Assembly: GCA_050247255.1 (NCBI GenBank)
Contig: JBFWUM010000008.1
Span: 1-64,000, forward strand
Direction: 5' to 3'
DNA length: 64,000 nt
From: JBFWUM01 sp050247255
GTDB lineage: Bacteria > Acidobacteriota > Vicinamibacteria > Vicinamibacterales > UBA2999
Of the stretch, positions 56,302 to 64,000 are shown one piece after another (within the stretch, counting starts at the first letter, position 1; each line of letters opens with the position of its first letter). The notes beneath the pieces are model-generated. The model worked only from the letters and a program-made list of their open reading frames with translations. It was not told where the DNA came from and ran no database searches. A program made the position numbers and the translations under genes.

Positions 56302-56370
56302 GTTTTCACAGGAAGGAGAAGGGAGTGATCAATGTTCTCCTTGCTCCTTTTTTCTCCTGTGAGATCCGTA
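56302..56370. terminator. CACAGGAAGGAG-type inverted repeat with T-runs
   Basis: TTTTCACAGGAAGGAGAAGG is answered by CTCCTTGCTCC-TTTTTT-CTCCTGTGAGA, giving a long imperfect hairpin with flanking T runs between two convergent units. A bidirectional terminator is likely. Confidence 0.6.
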
Positions 56371-56382
56371 AACCGGTCTCCG

Positions 56383-57273
56383 TTACCTCACGCGCTGGCG
56401 GTACATCAGCACGGGGACGCGCGCGGAGGACGCGACGCGGTAGGCGGTGGCGCCTGGGGTGCCTCCCTCGGAGCGGGGGCTGCGGCGGCCGAGGACGAGC
56501 AACGGATGGCGGCCGCCGATGGTGGCCGCCGCTTCGGCGAGCCGCTCGGCGACGTTGCCGGTGGCGACGCTCGTCGTGACGCGGACGGGGGTGTCGATGC
56601 CGGCGAGCCGCTCGGCGAGCTCGCGCCGCGCCAGGTCCGCCCGTTCGGCGAGCGCCCGTTCGGCGTGCGGCTTCCAGCGCTCGAGCACAGGGAGATCGGG
56701 CACGACGTGCACCGCCTCGACCGAGGCCTGGAGCTGCTCGGCAAGCTGGCAGGCAGCGCGGGCGGCGAGCAGTGACGGCTCGGAGAAGTCGATGCCGACG
56801 ACGATCGGTCCGACGCCGGCGAGCGTGTCGCCCCCGCCCTGCGGCGGGGTCCAGGTATCCGGCGTCACCAGCACCGAGCGGTCGGCGTGGAGGAGCACGG
56901 CTTCCGCCACCGAACCGAAGAGCATGCGGCCCGGGCCGGACATGCCGCGCGCGCCGATGACGATCAGGTCGGCGGCCTCGCGGTTGGCGAGGTGCAGGAT
57001 GGCGTCGGCCGGTTCACCGGACACGACGTCCGGGTGCTGGGTGCAGGCGGCAGCCGGCGGCGCGGTGGCAATGAAGCGCTGCAGCTCCTCGCGGTTCTCC
57101 GCCAACAGGTCGATCCCGTTATGGGTCGCCGCGGCGACCATCAGCGGGCTCTCCACGTAGAGCACGTGCAGCGTGGCCCCTGCGTGGCGCGCCAGCCGCG
57201 CGCCGAGCCCGAGCGCCAGCCGCGATTGCTCGGAAAAGTCCACCGCGACCAGAACCGACCGAAGCGGAAACAT
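56383..57273 (-). CDS. Tandem universal stress protein
   Basis: 296 residues with two UspA domains (about 4-138 and 150-290). The first has VLVAVDFSEQSRLALGLGAR and VIGARGMSGPGRMLFGSVAE, an ATP-binding G-x2-G-x9-G-S pattern. The second has IVVGIDFSEPSLLAARAACQ and VLGRRSPRSEGGTPGATAYR, a weaker loop. The cytoplasmic protein would help under stress or starvation. It lies 9 bp after the next upstream gene (57283), probably in one operon. Confidence 0.93.
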   Translation of the reverse strand: MFPLRSVLVAVDFSEQSRLALGLGARLARHAGATLHVLYVESPLMVAAATHNGIDLLAENREELQRFIATAPPAAACTQHPDVVSGEPADAILHLANREAADLIVIGARGMSGPGRMLFGSVAEAVLLHADRSVLVTPDTWTPPQGGGDTLAGVGPIVVGIDFSEPSLLAARAACQLAEQLQASVEAVHVVPDLPVLERWKPHAERALAERADLARRELAERLAGIDTPVRVTTSVATGNVAERLAEAAATIGGRHPLLVLGRRSPRSEGGTPGATAYRVASSARVPVLMYRQRVR

Positions 57274-57282
57274 CCAGCCTCC

Positions 57283-58086
57283 TCATCCGCGCGCCGCCTG
57301 TTCGGCCTGCGCCTTGATCCCGAGCATCATGCGCCGCTGCATGATGAAGTGCGGCAGTTCGAAGGCGGTGAAGTTGACCGCCGCCAGCCACGCCGGGATC
57401 CGATTGTGACTGATTGTCGATCGAATGAGGAGACGCGTGCGCCCGCCCTCGTACGGATACAGGACGACGGCGCCCTCGGACGGCAGCACGCCCGCCCGGC
57501 CGCGCACGACCTGCGCGACGACCTCGGGCGGGGCCTCGATGGTCACGGCGCGCAGGATTTCGTTGGCGGGATCGCCCGGCGTCGCGGCGCCCGGCAGGCT
57601 CATCTCCCATTCGACTGGCGTCGTCCCCCAGGCCCGATGCCACGGCCAGAGCGTCGCGCTGACCCCGACCCAGGCGAGGAACACGACGGCGAGGAGGCTG
57701 CCGAGCCGATGCGCCAGGGTGGCGCGGCGGGGAAGCTCCTCCGGCGGCCACGTGGCGGTGTAGAGCGTCGCCAGCACGGGCAACGCGGCGCTCAACAGGA
57801 CGCCGATCCACAAGTCGGCATCGGCGCGCCAGAACTGCGCGCCGAGCGCGCAGACGCCGGCGACGAGCGCCGCCGGCGCGACGGCGCGGGAGAGCGGCCT
57901 CACGCCGAGCACGCCAAGTCCGGCGGCGACGAACCCGAGGATCGCGATGACGTACAGCGCCGTGATCGGCGGCCAGAACTCTCCCGCGCCCACGGCGTCG
58001 ATGCCGCGCAGCGGCCACACGCCGTTGGCCAGGCCATGGAGCACCAGCCCCAGGCCGAGCGCGATTTGTGCAGCGACTTTGACCAT
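57283..58086 (-). CDS. Membrane protein with SRPBCC-like C-terminus
   Basis: 267 residues from ATG 58086 (AGGGA upstream). Five helices in the first 150 residues (VAAQIALGLGLVLHGLANGV; FWPPITALYVIAILGFVAAG) are followed by a soluble region RAVTIEAPPEVVAQVVRGRA and RTRLLIRSTISHN that resembles SRPBCC/polyketide-cyclase strands, then a hydrophobic end. An extended upstream frame exists but has no ribosome site. Function unknown. Confidence 0.65.
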   Translation of the reverse strand: MVKVAAQIALGLGLVLHGLANGVWPLRGIDAVGAGEFWPPITALYVIAILGFVAAGLGVLGVRPLSRAVAPAALVAGVCALGAQFWRADADLWIGVLLSAALPVLATLYTATWPPEELPRRATLAHRLGSLLAVVFLAWVGVSATLWPWHRAWGTTPVEWEMSLPGAATPGDPANEILRAVTIEAPPEVVAQVVRGRAGVLPSEGAVVLYPYEGGRTRLLIRSTISHNRIPAWLAAVNFTAFELPHFIMQRRMMLGIKAQAEQAARG

Positions 58087-58308
58087 GGTGTCCCTCGTCA
58101 CGTCGAAGCAGGGGAACGGGGAGCGGTCCCTCCCACGTTCCCCCTCCAGGGGGCGACGGGTCGACGGCGTCAACCACGCCCCGCCTGGTGCTGCGGCGAA
58201 TCGCGTACCACATGCGGCCCGCGCAATCGTGATGGTTTACGCGCGCCTGGCGACGGCGGTACACCCGAGTAGGGGAATCCTCCGCGGCGTGAGAGAGTTT
58301 CCCCGGCG

Positions 58309-60717
58309 ATGACCGGGCTCACCACGGCCGAGGCAACGGCGAAGCGGCAGGAGGTCGGCGCCAACGCGCTTCCGGCCGCGCCGCCGACGCCGTTCTGGCG
58401 GCGGTTCCTCCGCCAGTTCCAGAGTCCGCTCGTCTACATCCTGCTGTTCGCGCTGGCGTTCGACGCCGGGCTCTGGCTGTACGAGGGCGCGGCGGAGTGG
58501 CCGCTCGAAGCGCTCGCCATCGCCCTCATCCTCGCCGTCAATGCGGCGCTCGGGCTGTACCAGGAGCGGCGCTCGGAGGCGGCGCTGGCCCGGCTCACCG
58601 CCCTCGCCGGCGCCCACGCCTGGGTCCTGCGCGACGGCCAGTTCGCGCGGCTTCCAGTTGACGAGATCGTCCCGGGCGACGTCGTGCGCCTCGAAGCCGG
58701 CGATCGCATTCCGGCCGATGGGACGCTCGGCGACGCCCACGGCGTGATGGTCGACGAGTCGGTCCTGACCGGCGAATCGGTGCCGGTCGACAAGGGTGAC
58801 GCGGCCGAGGCGATGAGCGGCACGCTGCTGGTGCGCGGCCACGCCGTCCTCACCGTGACGCGCACCGGCGCCGCCAGCGCCATGGGGCGCATGGCGGCCA
58901 TGCTCGGCGGCATTCAGGCGGGGCAGACGCCGCTCGAGCGGCGCGTGGAACGGCTTGGCAGGCAGCTGGCGCGGTGGGTGCTGCTGCTCGCCGGCGCCTT
59001 GTGCGCCATCGGCCTGGCCGCCGAAGGGCTCGGTCGCGCGCCCGACGTGATCATCTTCGCGGTGTCGCTGGCGGTCGCCGCGGTGCCCGAGGGGCTGCCC
59101 GCGGTGCTGACGGTGGCCCTGGCGCTCGGCGTCGAGCGGATGGCGCGGCAGCGCGCCGTCGTCCGCCGCCTGGCCGCGGTCGAGGCGCTCGGGTCGATCA
59201 CGGTGATCGCCACCGACAAGACCGGGACCCTCACCGAAAACCGGATGGACGTGCGGCGCCTCGATGCCGAAGACGAGGCACGGGCGCTGCGCGCCATCGT
59301 GCTGGTCAACGACGCCGACCCGGAGACCGGCGCCGGCGACCCGCTCGATCTCGGGTTGCTGCGCTACGCGCAGGACCACGGCATCGACGCGGCGAGGGTT
59401 CGAGAGGAGCAGCCGCGAATCGCTGAACGGCCGTTCGACAGCGCCTGGAAGTTCGCGCGCGTCACCGTGCACGGGGGGGACGCCGGGACAGGCAGTGTGA
59501 GCTATGTCAAGGGGGCGCCCGAAGTCGTGCTGCCGCGCTGCGCGGATGCGCCCGCCGACGCCGCCGCGCGCGCGGAGCAGTATGCCGGCGAAGGGTTCCG
59601 CGTGCTGGCACTCGCCTGGGGCGAGGCCGAACGTGAAGAGGGGTTGCGCTTCATCGGCTTCGCGCTGTTCTGGGACCCGGCTCGCGCCGAGGTGCGGGAC
59701 GCCATGGCCAGGGCGATTGGCGCCGGCATCCGCGTGATCATGATCACCGGCGATCATCCCGCCACCGCGCGGGCGATCGCCCGCCAGGTCGGCATTCCCG
59801 ACGCCAACGTCCACGCCCGCGTGCGGCCGGAGGAGAAGCTGCAGCTGGTCGAGACGCTGCAGCGGGACGGCGACATCGTGGCCATGACCGGCGACGGGGT
59901 CAACGATGCGCCCGCGCTCAAGCGTTCGGATGTCGGCGTGGCCATGGGGCGGCGCGGCTCGGATGTCAGCCGCGAGGTCGCCGACCTGGTCCTGCTCGAC
60001 GACAACTTCGCCACCATCGTCGCGGCCATCGAGGAAGGGCGCGGCATTTACGAGAACATCCAGAAGTTCCTCCGCTTCCTGTTCTCGACGAACCTGTCGG
60101 AGGTGCTGCTCGTCGCGGTCGGCACGCTGCTCGCCATCGCCATGGGGCTGCGCGACGCCGCCGGCGGGCTGTTGCTGCCGCTCACGGCGGCGCAGATCCT
60201 CTGGATCAACCTGCTGACCGACGGCATCCCGGCGCTGGTGCTCGCCTTCGATCGGACACCTGGCGTCATGCGGCAGCCGCCGCGGCCTCCCGACTCGCCG
60301 CTGCTCGACCGCGGTTCGATCCGCTTCGTCGCGTGGGCCGGCAGCGTCAAGGCGCTGCTGGCGCTCGCGCTGCTCGGGGGGGTGAGCTGGATCGAGCAGG
60401 ATGCGGAGCTGGGGCGGGCGACGACCTTTCATTTCATGGCGGTGGGGCAGCTGCTCCTGACGTATCCATCACGACACACCTGGATTCGTCCGCGGTCGAA
60501 CCGCTATCTCCACATGGCTGTGGTAGCCGGCGTCGCAATTCAGGTCGCCGCCGCCTCGCTTCCATTCACCGCAGCCATGCTCGGAAACGCCGCCATTCCG
60601 GTGCGGCTCTGGGCGGTTGCCCTGGCCGCGAGCGTTGGTGCGTGGGGAGTTATCGAACTGATATCGCGCCTGATCTGGCGGCACGCGCCTCCGCTCGCGC
60701 CGCCGCAAAACACCTGA
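58309..60717 (+). CDS. P2-type cation-transporting ATPase (Ca2+-like)
   Basis: 802 residues, ten predicted membrane helices. TGES loop (LTGESVPVDKG), phosphorylation site DKTGTLTENRM, M4 motif VAAVPEGLPAVLTVA, hinge TGDGVNDAPALK and M6 ILWINLLTDGIPALVLAFD are all present. PEGLP in M4 and NLLTD in M6 fit Ca2+/Mn2+ pumps. The nucleotide-binding domain is short (about 120 residues). It uses ATP to export cations. It is divergent from the stress protein pair. Confidence 0.93.
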   Translation: MTGLTTAEATAKRQEVGANALPAAPPTPFWRRFLRQFQSPLVYILLFALAFDAGLWLYEGAAEWPLEALAIALILAVNAALGLYQERRSEAALARLTALAGAHAWVLRDGQFARLPVDEIVPGDVVRLEAGDRIPADGTLGDAHGVMVDESVLTGESVPVDKGDAAEAMSGTLLVRGHAVLTVTRTGAASAMGRMAAMLGGIQAGQTPLERRVERLGRQLARWVLLLAGALCAIGLAAEGLGRAPDVIIFAVSLAVAAVPEGLPAVLTVALALGVERMARQRAVVRRLAAVEALGSITVIATDKTGTLTENRMDVRRLDAEDEARALRAIVLVNDADPETGAGDPLDLGLLRYAQDHGIDAARVREEQPRIAERPFDSAWKFARVTVHGGDAGTGSVSYVKGAPEVVLPRCADAPADAAARAEQYAGEGFRVLALAWGEAEREEGLRFIGFALFWDPARAEVRDAMARAIGAGIRVIMITGDHPATARAIARQVGIPDANVHARVRPEEKLQLVETLQRDGDIVAMTGDGVNDAPALKRSDVGVAMGRRGSDVSREVADLVLLDDNFATIVAAIEEGRGIYENIQKFLRFLFSTNLSEVLLVAVGTLLAIAMGLRDAAGGLLLPLTAAQILWINLLTDGIPALVLAFDRTPGVMRQPPRPPDSPLLDRGSIRFVAWAGSVKALLALALLGGVSWIEQDAELGRATTFHFMAVGQLLLTYPSRHTWIRPRSNRYLHMAVVAGVAIQVAAASLPFTAAMLGNAAIPVRLWAVALAASVGAWGVIELISRLIWRHAPPLAPPQNT

Positions 60718-60754
60718 ACTGGCGCGGCCTGTGCACGGGAGAATAGACAGCGTG

Positions 60755-61801
60755 ATGGCCCTGCGAACCCTGGCGGCGGCGACGACAGTCCTGGCAACGG
60801 CGGCGTTCGCCGTCAGTTCGCCGGCCGCCGACCCGTTTGCCTTCTTCCAGCCCTGGGTCACCGTGTCACAGGCCGACCGGGCCAGGATCGATGCCGGCGA
60901 GGTCGTGGTCCGCACGCTGCCCGCCGATGACGGGCACCTGGCGATCTTCGCGGCGGCGCGTGTCGATGCCGGGCCGGAGGCGCTCATGGCCTGGACGCAC
61001 GCGATCAAGGCCTTCAAGGAAAGCGAGCACGTTATCGCGGTGCGCCGCTTCTCCGATCCACCGGTCCTCGACGACCTGACCGGCCTGACCCTTGACAATG
61101 ACGATCTCGAGGCGCTGCGCGACTGCCGCGCCGGCGATTGCGACGTCAAGCTGGGAGCCGGCGAGATCGCCGCCGTGCAGGAGGCCATCCGCGGCGGCGG
61201 GCCCGAGTGGCGGGAACGCGCACAGCAGGCGTTCCGCCGCCTGTTGCTGGCGCGTGTGGTCCGCTATCGCGACGCCGGGCTCGGAAGTCTGCCGGCGTAT
61301 GTGGACCGGCGGCGGCCGGTGTCGCCGGGCGACGCGTTCACGGCCATCCTGAAGCGGTCGCCCTACCTCACCAGCGGCCTCCCGGCGCTGGCCGACTCGC
61401 TCATCGAGGGCTCCACGTCCTCCCATGGCGAGCGCTTCTTCTACTGGTCGAAGGAGCGCTACGGCGCCGGCAAGCACGTCATCACGGTGAGCCACGTGCA
61501 GATGGCGGAGCCAGGGCTGCCGCCGCCCGTGCCCGCCGCGGTCGTGGCCAGCCAGCAGATATTCGCCAGCCACTACACCGACGGTGCGCTTGGCCTGACG
61601 ACGCTCACCTGCGATGTCGCCGGCGGGCCGTGCTATCTCGCCTACGTCAACCGCACCGAGGTCGATCTGCTGGGCGGCATGCTCGGCGGGTTCAAGCGCA
61701 TGCTGTTCGAGAAGCGGATCGCGTCAGGCACACCGGCCATCGTCCGCGAGCTGCGGCGCAAGCTCGAAAGCGGCGCGCCAACGGCGACCGCGACGCGATA
61801 A
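60755..61801 (+). CDS. Exported protein of unknown function
   Basis: 348 residues from ATG 60755; ATG 60731 would add 8. A signal peptide ends near VSSPAADP. The mature part has DAGEVVVRTLPADDGHLAIF and a Cys pair DCRAGDCDVKL, and HGERFFYWSKERYGAGKHVI. No known family is seen. Its 3' end is just before a kinase gene, so it may be a sensor-associated protein. Confidence 0.7.
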   Translation: MALRTLAAATTVLATAAFAVSSPAADPFAFFQPWVTVSQADRARIDAGEVVVRTLPADDGHLAIFAAARVDAGPEALMAWTHAIKAFKESEHVIAVRRFSDPPVLDDLTGLTLDNDDLEALRDCRAGDCDVKLGAGEIAAVQEAIRGGGPEWRERAQQAFRRLLLARVVRYRDAGLGSLPAYVDRRRPVSPGDAFTAILKRSPYLTSGLPALADSLIEGSTSSHGERFFYWSKERYGAGKHVITVSHVQMAEPGLPPPVPAAVVASQQIFASHYTDGALGLTTLTCDVAGGPCYLAYVNRTEVDLLGGMLGGFKRMLFEKRIASGTPAIVRELRRKLESGAPTATATR

Positions 61802-61812
61802 CATACCGGCGA

Positions 61813-63258
61813 TTGCCGGATCCTTCGACCGCACCCGACGCGGCAGCCCTGGTCGCCGCCCTGGCCGAGGCCTCTGACGAGGCCATTGCCACAACCGACC
61901 TCGACGCCCGGGTCCTGACCTGGAGCGCCGGGGCCACGCGCCTGTACGGGTACACCGAAGCCGAGATCGTCGGCCACTCGATGGCGGAACTGATGCCCCC
62001 CGGACAGCAGGGCATCGTCGCCGCCAACTACGCGCGGCTGCGCGCCGGCCACCGCGTCGAGCAGTTCGACACGCTTCGGATCAGGAAGGACGGCCGCCTC
62101 ATCCAGGTGACCGTTACGCTTGCGCCCATCCGCGACGCGTCCGGCGCCATCACCACCGTCCTGTCGCTGTCGCGCGATATCGGCAACCAGAAGCGGAGCG
62201 ACGCCGCGCTGCAGGCCAGCCAGGAACGCTGGCGGGCCCTGCTCGACTCGGCCGTCGATGCGATTGTCGTCATCGATGCGCGCGGCCGCATCGAGGCCTT
62301 CAACCGGGCGGCGGAGCGGATGTTCGGCTACAGCGAGCGCGACGTGGTACGGAAGAACGTCAGCATGCTGATGCCGTCGCCGTATCGCGAGGAGCATGAC
62401 AGCTACCTCGCGCGCTACATGCGCGACGGCGACGCCCGCGTCATCGGCATCGGACGCGAGGTCACCGGGCAGCGACGCGACGGCTCGACGTTTCCGGTCC
62501 ACCTCTCGGTGGGGGAGATGGAGGTGGACGGCGAGCGCAAGTTCACGGGCATTCTGCACGACCTGTCGAAGCGCGCAGAGCTGGAGGAGCAACTGCGCGA
62601 GCAGGCGGCGCTCGTCCGCCTCGGCGAGATGGCGGCGGTCATCGCGCACGAGGTCAAGAACCCGCTGGCCGGCATCCGCGGCGCCATCCAGGTGATCGGC
62701 GGGCGGCTGGCCGCCGGCAGCCCGGAGGCGGGAATTACGACGGAAATCGTCGCGCGGATCGATGCCCTGAGCGAGCTGATGAAGGACCTGCTGCTGTTCG
62801 CGCGGCCGCCCCGGCCGCAGCCGGCGCCCGTGCAGGTCCAGGCGCTGGTCCAGGCGACTGCCGAGCTGTTGACGGCCGACCCCGCCATGCGTGATATCAC
62901 CGTCGGGCTGGAGGGCGATGCCCCGCCGATTTCAGCCGACCCGGGGCTGCTGAAGATCGTGTTCGTCAACCTGCTGGCCAACAGCGCCCACGCCATGAAG
63001 GGGCAGGGGTCGATCCGGGTGGCGGTCGGCGCGCGCGACCGGCACTGCACCATCACCATCAGCGACGATGGGCCGGGGATTCCTCCCGAGGTTCGCGAAA
63101 AAGTCTTCACCCCCTTCTTCACCACCAAGGCGCGCGGCACCGGGCTGGGCCTGCCGACGGCCAAGCGCCTGATCGAAGCGCACCACGGAAATATCGGCAT
63201 CGATTGCCCGCCGCAGGGCGGCACGACGGTCACGATTCAACTGCCGCTTCCGCAGTAG
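61813..63258 (+). CDS. Double-PAS sensor histidine kinase (NtrB-like)
   Basis: 481 residues from TTG 61813; no ATG or GTG fits near the domain start. Two PAS domains (about 15-135 and 140-260; the second has YREEHDSYLARYMRDGDARV as in FixL/NtrB-like proteins), HisKA with H in VIAHEVKNPLAGIRGA, and HATPase (about 360-480) with NLLANSAHAMKG, DDGPGIPPEV and GTGLGLPTAKRLI. No membrane segment. It should phosphorylate the receiver encoded 59 bp downstream. FixL-type haem binding is possible but the key His is not evident. Confidence 0.92.
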   Translation: MPDPSTAPDAAALVAALAEASDEAIATTDLDARVLTWSAGATRLYGYTEAEIVGHSMAELMPPGQQGIVAANYARLRAGHRVEQFDTLRIRKDGRLIQVTVTLAPIRDASGAITTVLSLSRDIGNQKRSDAALQASQERWRALLDSAVDAIVVIDARGRIEAFNRAAERMFGYSERDVVRKNVSMLMPSPYREEHDSYLARYMRDGDARVIGIGREVTGQRRDGSTFPVHLSVGEMEVDGERKFTGILHDLSKRAELEEQLREQAALVRLGEMAAVIAHEVKNPLAGIRGAIQVIGGRLAAGSPEAGITTEIVARIDALSELMKDLLLFARPPRPQPAPVQVQALVQATAELLTADPAMRDITVGLEGDAPPISADPGLLKIVFVNLLANSAHAMKGQGSIRVAVGARDRHCTITISDDGPGIPPEVREKVFTPFFTTKARGTGLGLPTAKRLIEAHHGNIGIDCPPQGGTTVTIQLPLPQ

Positions 63259-63317
63259 CGGCACGCGCGTCAACGCCGGCCTGCTTCTTGAAACGGTCCG
63301 GGGTGAGATAGTGCCCC

Positions 63318-63728
63318 GTGCCCGAACTCCTTGATGTCCTGATCGTCGACGACGAGCCGCTGATCCGATGGGCCGTGGCCCGGACGCTGGCGACCGCGGG
63401 CCACCGCGTGCGGGAGGCGCGCGACGCGGCCGGTGCCATCGCGGCGCTGACGAGCGGCGAGCCGCTGCCCGACGTCGTGCTGCTCGACTGCCGGCTGCCG
63501 GACAGCGACGGGCCCGAGCTGCTGCAGACGACCCGGCACCTCGCACCTGACAGCGCCGTGGTGATGATGTCGGCCGATCCGCCGGCCTGGGTCCGCGACG
63601 CGTGCGCCCTGGGCGCCTCGTCGGTCATGCAGAAGCCCTTCGACATGGGGGAGGTCGAAGCGGCGCTGCTCGGGGCGCACGTCAGTCGATCGCCGCTTCA
63701 ACCGCCTTCAGCAGGTCCGTCATCGTGA
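63318..63728 (+). CDS. Stand-alone receiver-domain response regulator
   Basis: 136 residues from GTG 63318. Only a receiver: VLIVDDEPLIRWAVA with the acidic pair, D in VVLLDCRLPDSDGP, T/S and K in VMQKPFDMGEV. No output domain; the tail is short and Pro/Ser-rich. It probably passes signal from the double-PAS kinase. Its 3' end overlaps the convergent receiver gene by 47 bp. Confidence 0.9.
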   Translation: MPELLDVLIVDDEPLIRWAVARTLATAGHRVREARDAAGAIAALTSGEPLPDVVLLDCRLPDSDGPELLQTTRHLAPDSAVVMMSADPPAWVRDACALGASSVMQKPFDMGEVEAALLGAHVSRSPLQPPSAGPSS

Positions 63729-64000
63729 ACGGCTTCTGCAGCAGCCGGTCGGTCGGACCGACCTGCTGCACCACGCCTTCCGCATAGCCCGACATGAAGA
63801 GGACGCGCGTGCCCGGATGACGGGAGGACAGCTCCCTCGCCAGCGCCGGCCCGCTGCCATGCGGCAGCATCACGTCGGTCAGCAGCAGGTCGAGCTGCTG
63901 CTCGTCGCCGGTCGCCAGCTGCCGCGCCGTCGCCGCGTCCGCCGCTTCGAGCACGCGATAGCCGCGCTCGACCAGCACCCGCACGGTCAGTTGCCGCACG
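63682..64000 (-). CDS. C-terminal receiver domain of a gene that runs off the window
   Basis: The visible 105 residues are the second half of a receiver: phosphoacceptor D in LDLLLTDVMLPHGSG and K in RLLQKPFTMTDLL. The first residues RQLTVRVLVERGYRVLEA normally follow an acidic pocket that would lie beyond position 64000, so the gene continues. It is probably the end of a hybrid histidine kinase. Confidence 0.8.
   Translation of the reverse strand, partial: VRQLTVRVLVERGYRVLEAADAATARQLATGDEQQLDLLLTDVMLPHGSGPALARELSSRHPGTRVLFMSGYAEGVVQQVGPTDRLLQKPFTMTDLLKAVEAAID

Noticed and set aside
58237..60432. A 731-residue minus-strand reading frame opposite the P-type ATPase
   Set aside because: Mirror frame rich in Arg, Gly and His; the plus strand carries all P-type motifs.

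Overview
The window reads as a high-GC chromosomal scaffold of an Acidobacteriota-type bacterium, most likely class Vicinamibacteria. The basis is the gene content: a VWFA-related secreted protein of the acidobacterial type, EF-P with a PGNLR loop, DUF4136 and DUF302 proteins, a Ku protein, many two-component regulators, multihaem cytochromes, and dense intergenic palindromes. No marker was searched, so the taxonomy is inference. A 100-N run at 1424-1523 is an assembly gap that joins two unrelated gene fragments. There is no rRNA, CRISPR array, prophage or intact transposase; the only RNA gene is tRNA-Thr(CGU) at the left edge.

Layout. 1-7.3 kb: tRNA-Thr, a truncated DEAD-box helicase, then two divergent signalling operons. 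The minus operon is a hybrid kinase, a tiny lone DHp-like protein and a receiver-TM-trypsin fusion; the plus operon is a GAF kinase with a NarL-type regulator. 7.3-20 kb: release factor 3, a RodZ-like HTH protein, a BON protein, a peroxiredoxin, a Kef-type antiporter, a CDP-alcohol phosphotransferase, uvrA-mpg repair genes, and two envelope proteins. 20-25 kb: leucine synthesis (leuC-leuD, then leuA divergent from a LysR gene) around an internally deleted ECF sigma gene. 25-36 kb: a minus stress operon (Hsp20, HtrA, MscS), efp, tdk, a VWFA protein, ku, a phospholipid-type CDP-alcohol transferase pair, uvrC and a c-type cytochrome. 36-45 kb: a CoA-transferase/M23/DUF4136 operon, pairs of small membrane proteins, and a TonB-pnpC-pnpD operon predicted to cleave hydroquinone. 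45-64 kb: a TolC-MFP-RND-DUF2892 efflux operon, a cytochrome-beta-barrel fusion with a pentahaem cytochrome, DUF302, a VIT1-type metal transporter, a universal stress protein, a P2-type ATPase, and a final cluster of sensor kinase and receivers.

The most distinctive property is the number of palindromic repeats, of at least five sequence families, that sit at gene borders and in several places enter coding sequence. One lies in frame inside uvrC between two catalytic aspartates; a related hairpin supplies the start codon of mpg; another forms the C-terminal tails of two convergent genes, whose stop codons overlap at its centre; and a low-complexity repeat forms the linker of a membrane HTH protein. 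Families with a GTAG-like foot next to a hairpin resemble REP sequences moved by tyrosine transposases, but no such transposase is in the window.

Functional links. Many operons are tightly packed with ATGA or GTGA stop-start overlaps (hybrid kinase/DHp/protease, kinase/regulator, TolC/MFP/RND/DUF2892, cytochrome-barrel/pentahaem), which points to translational coupling. DNA repair genes (uvrA, mpg, ku, uvrC) are present but scattered. The right third is rich in redox, metal and stress functions.
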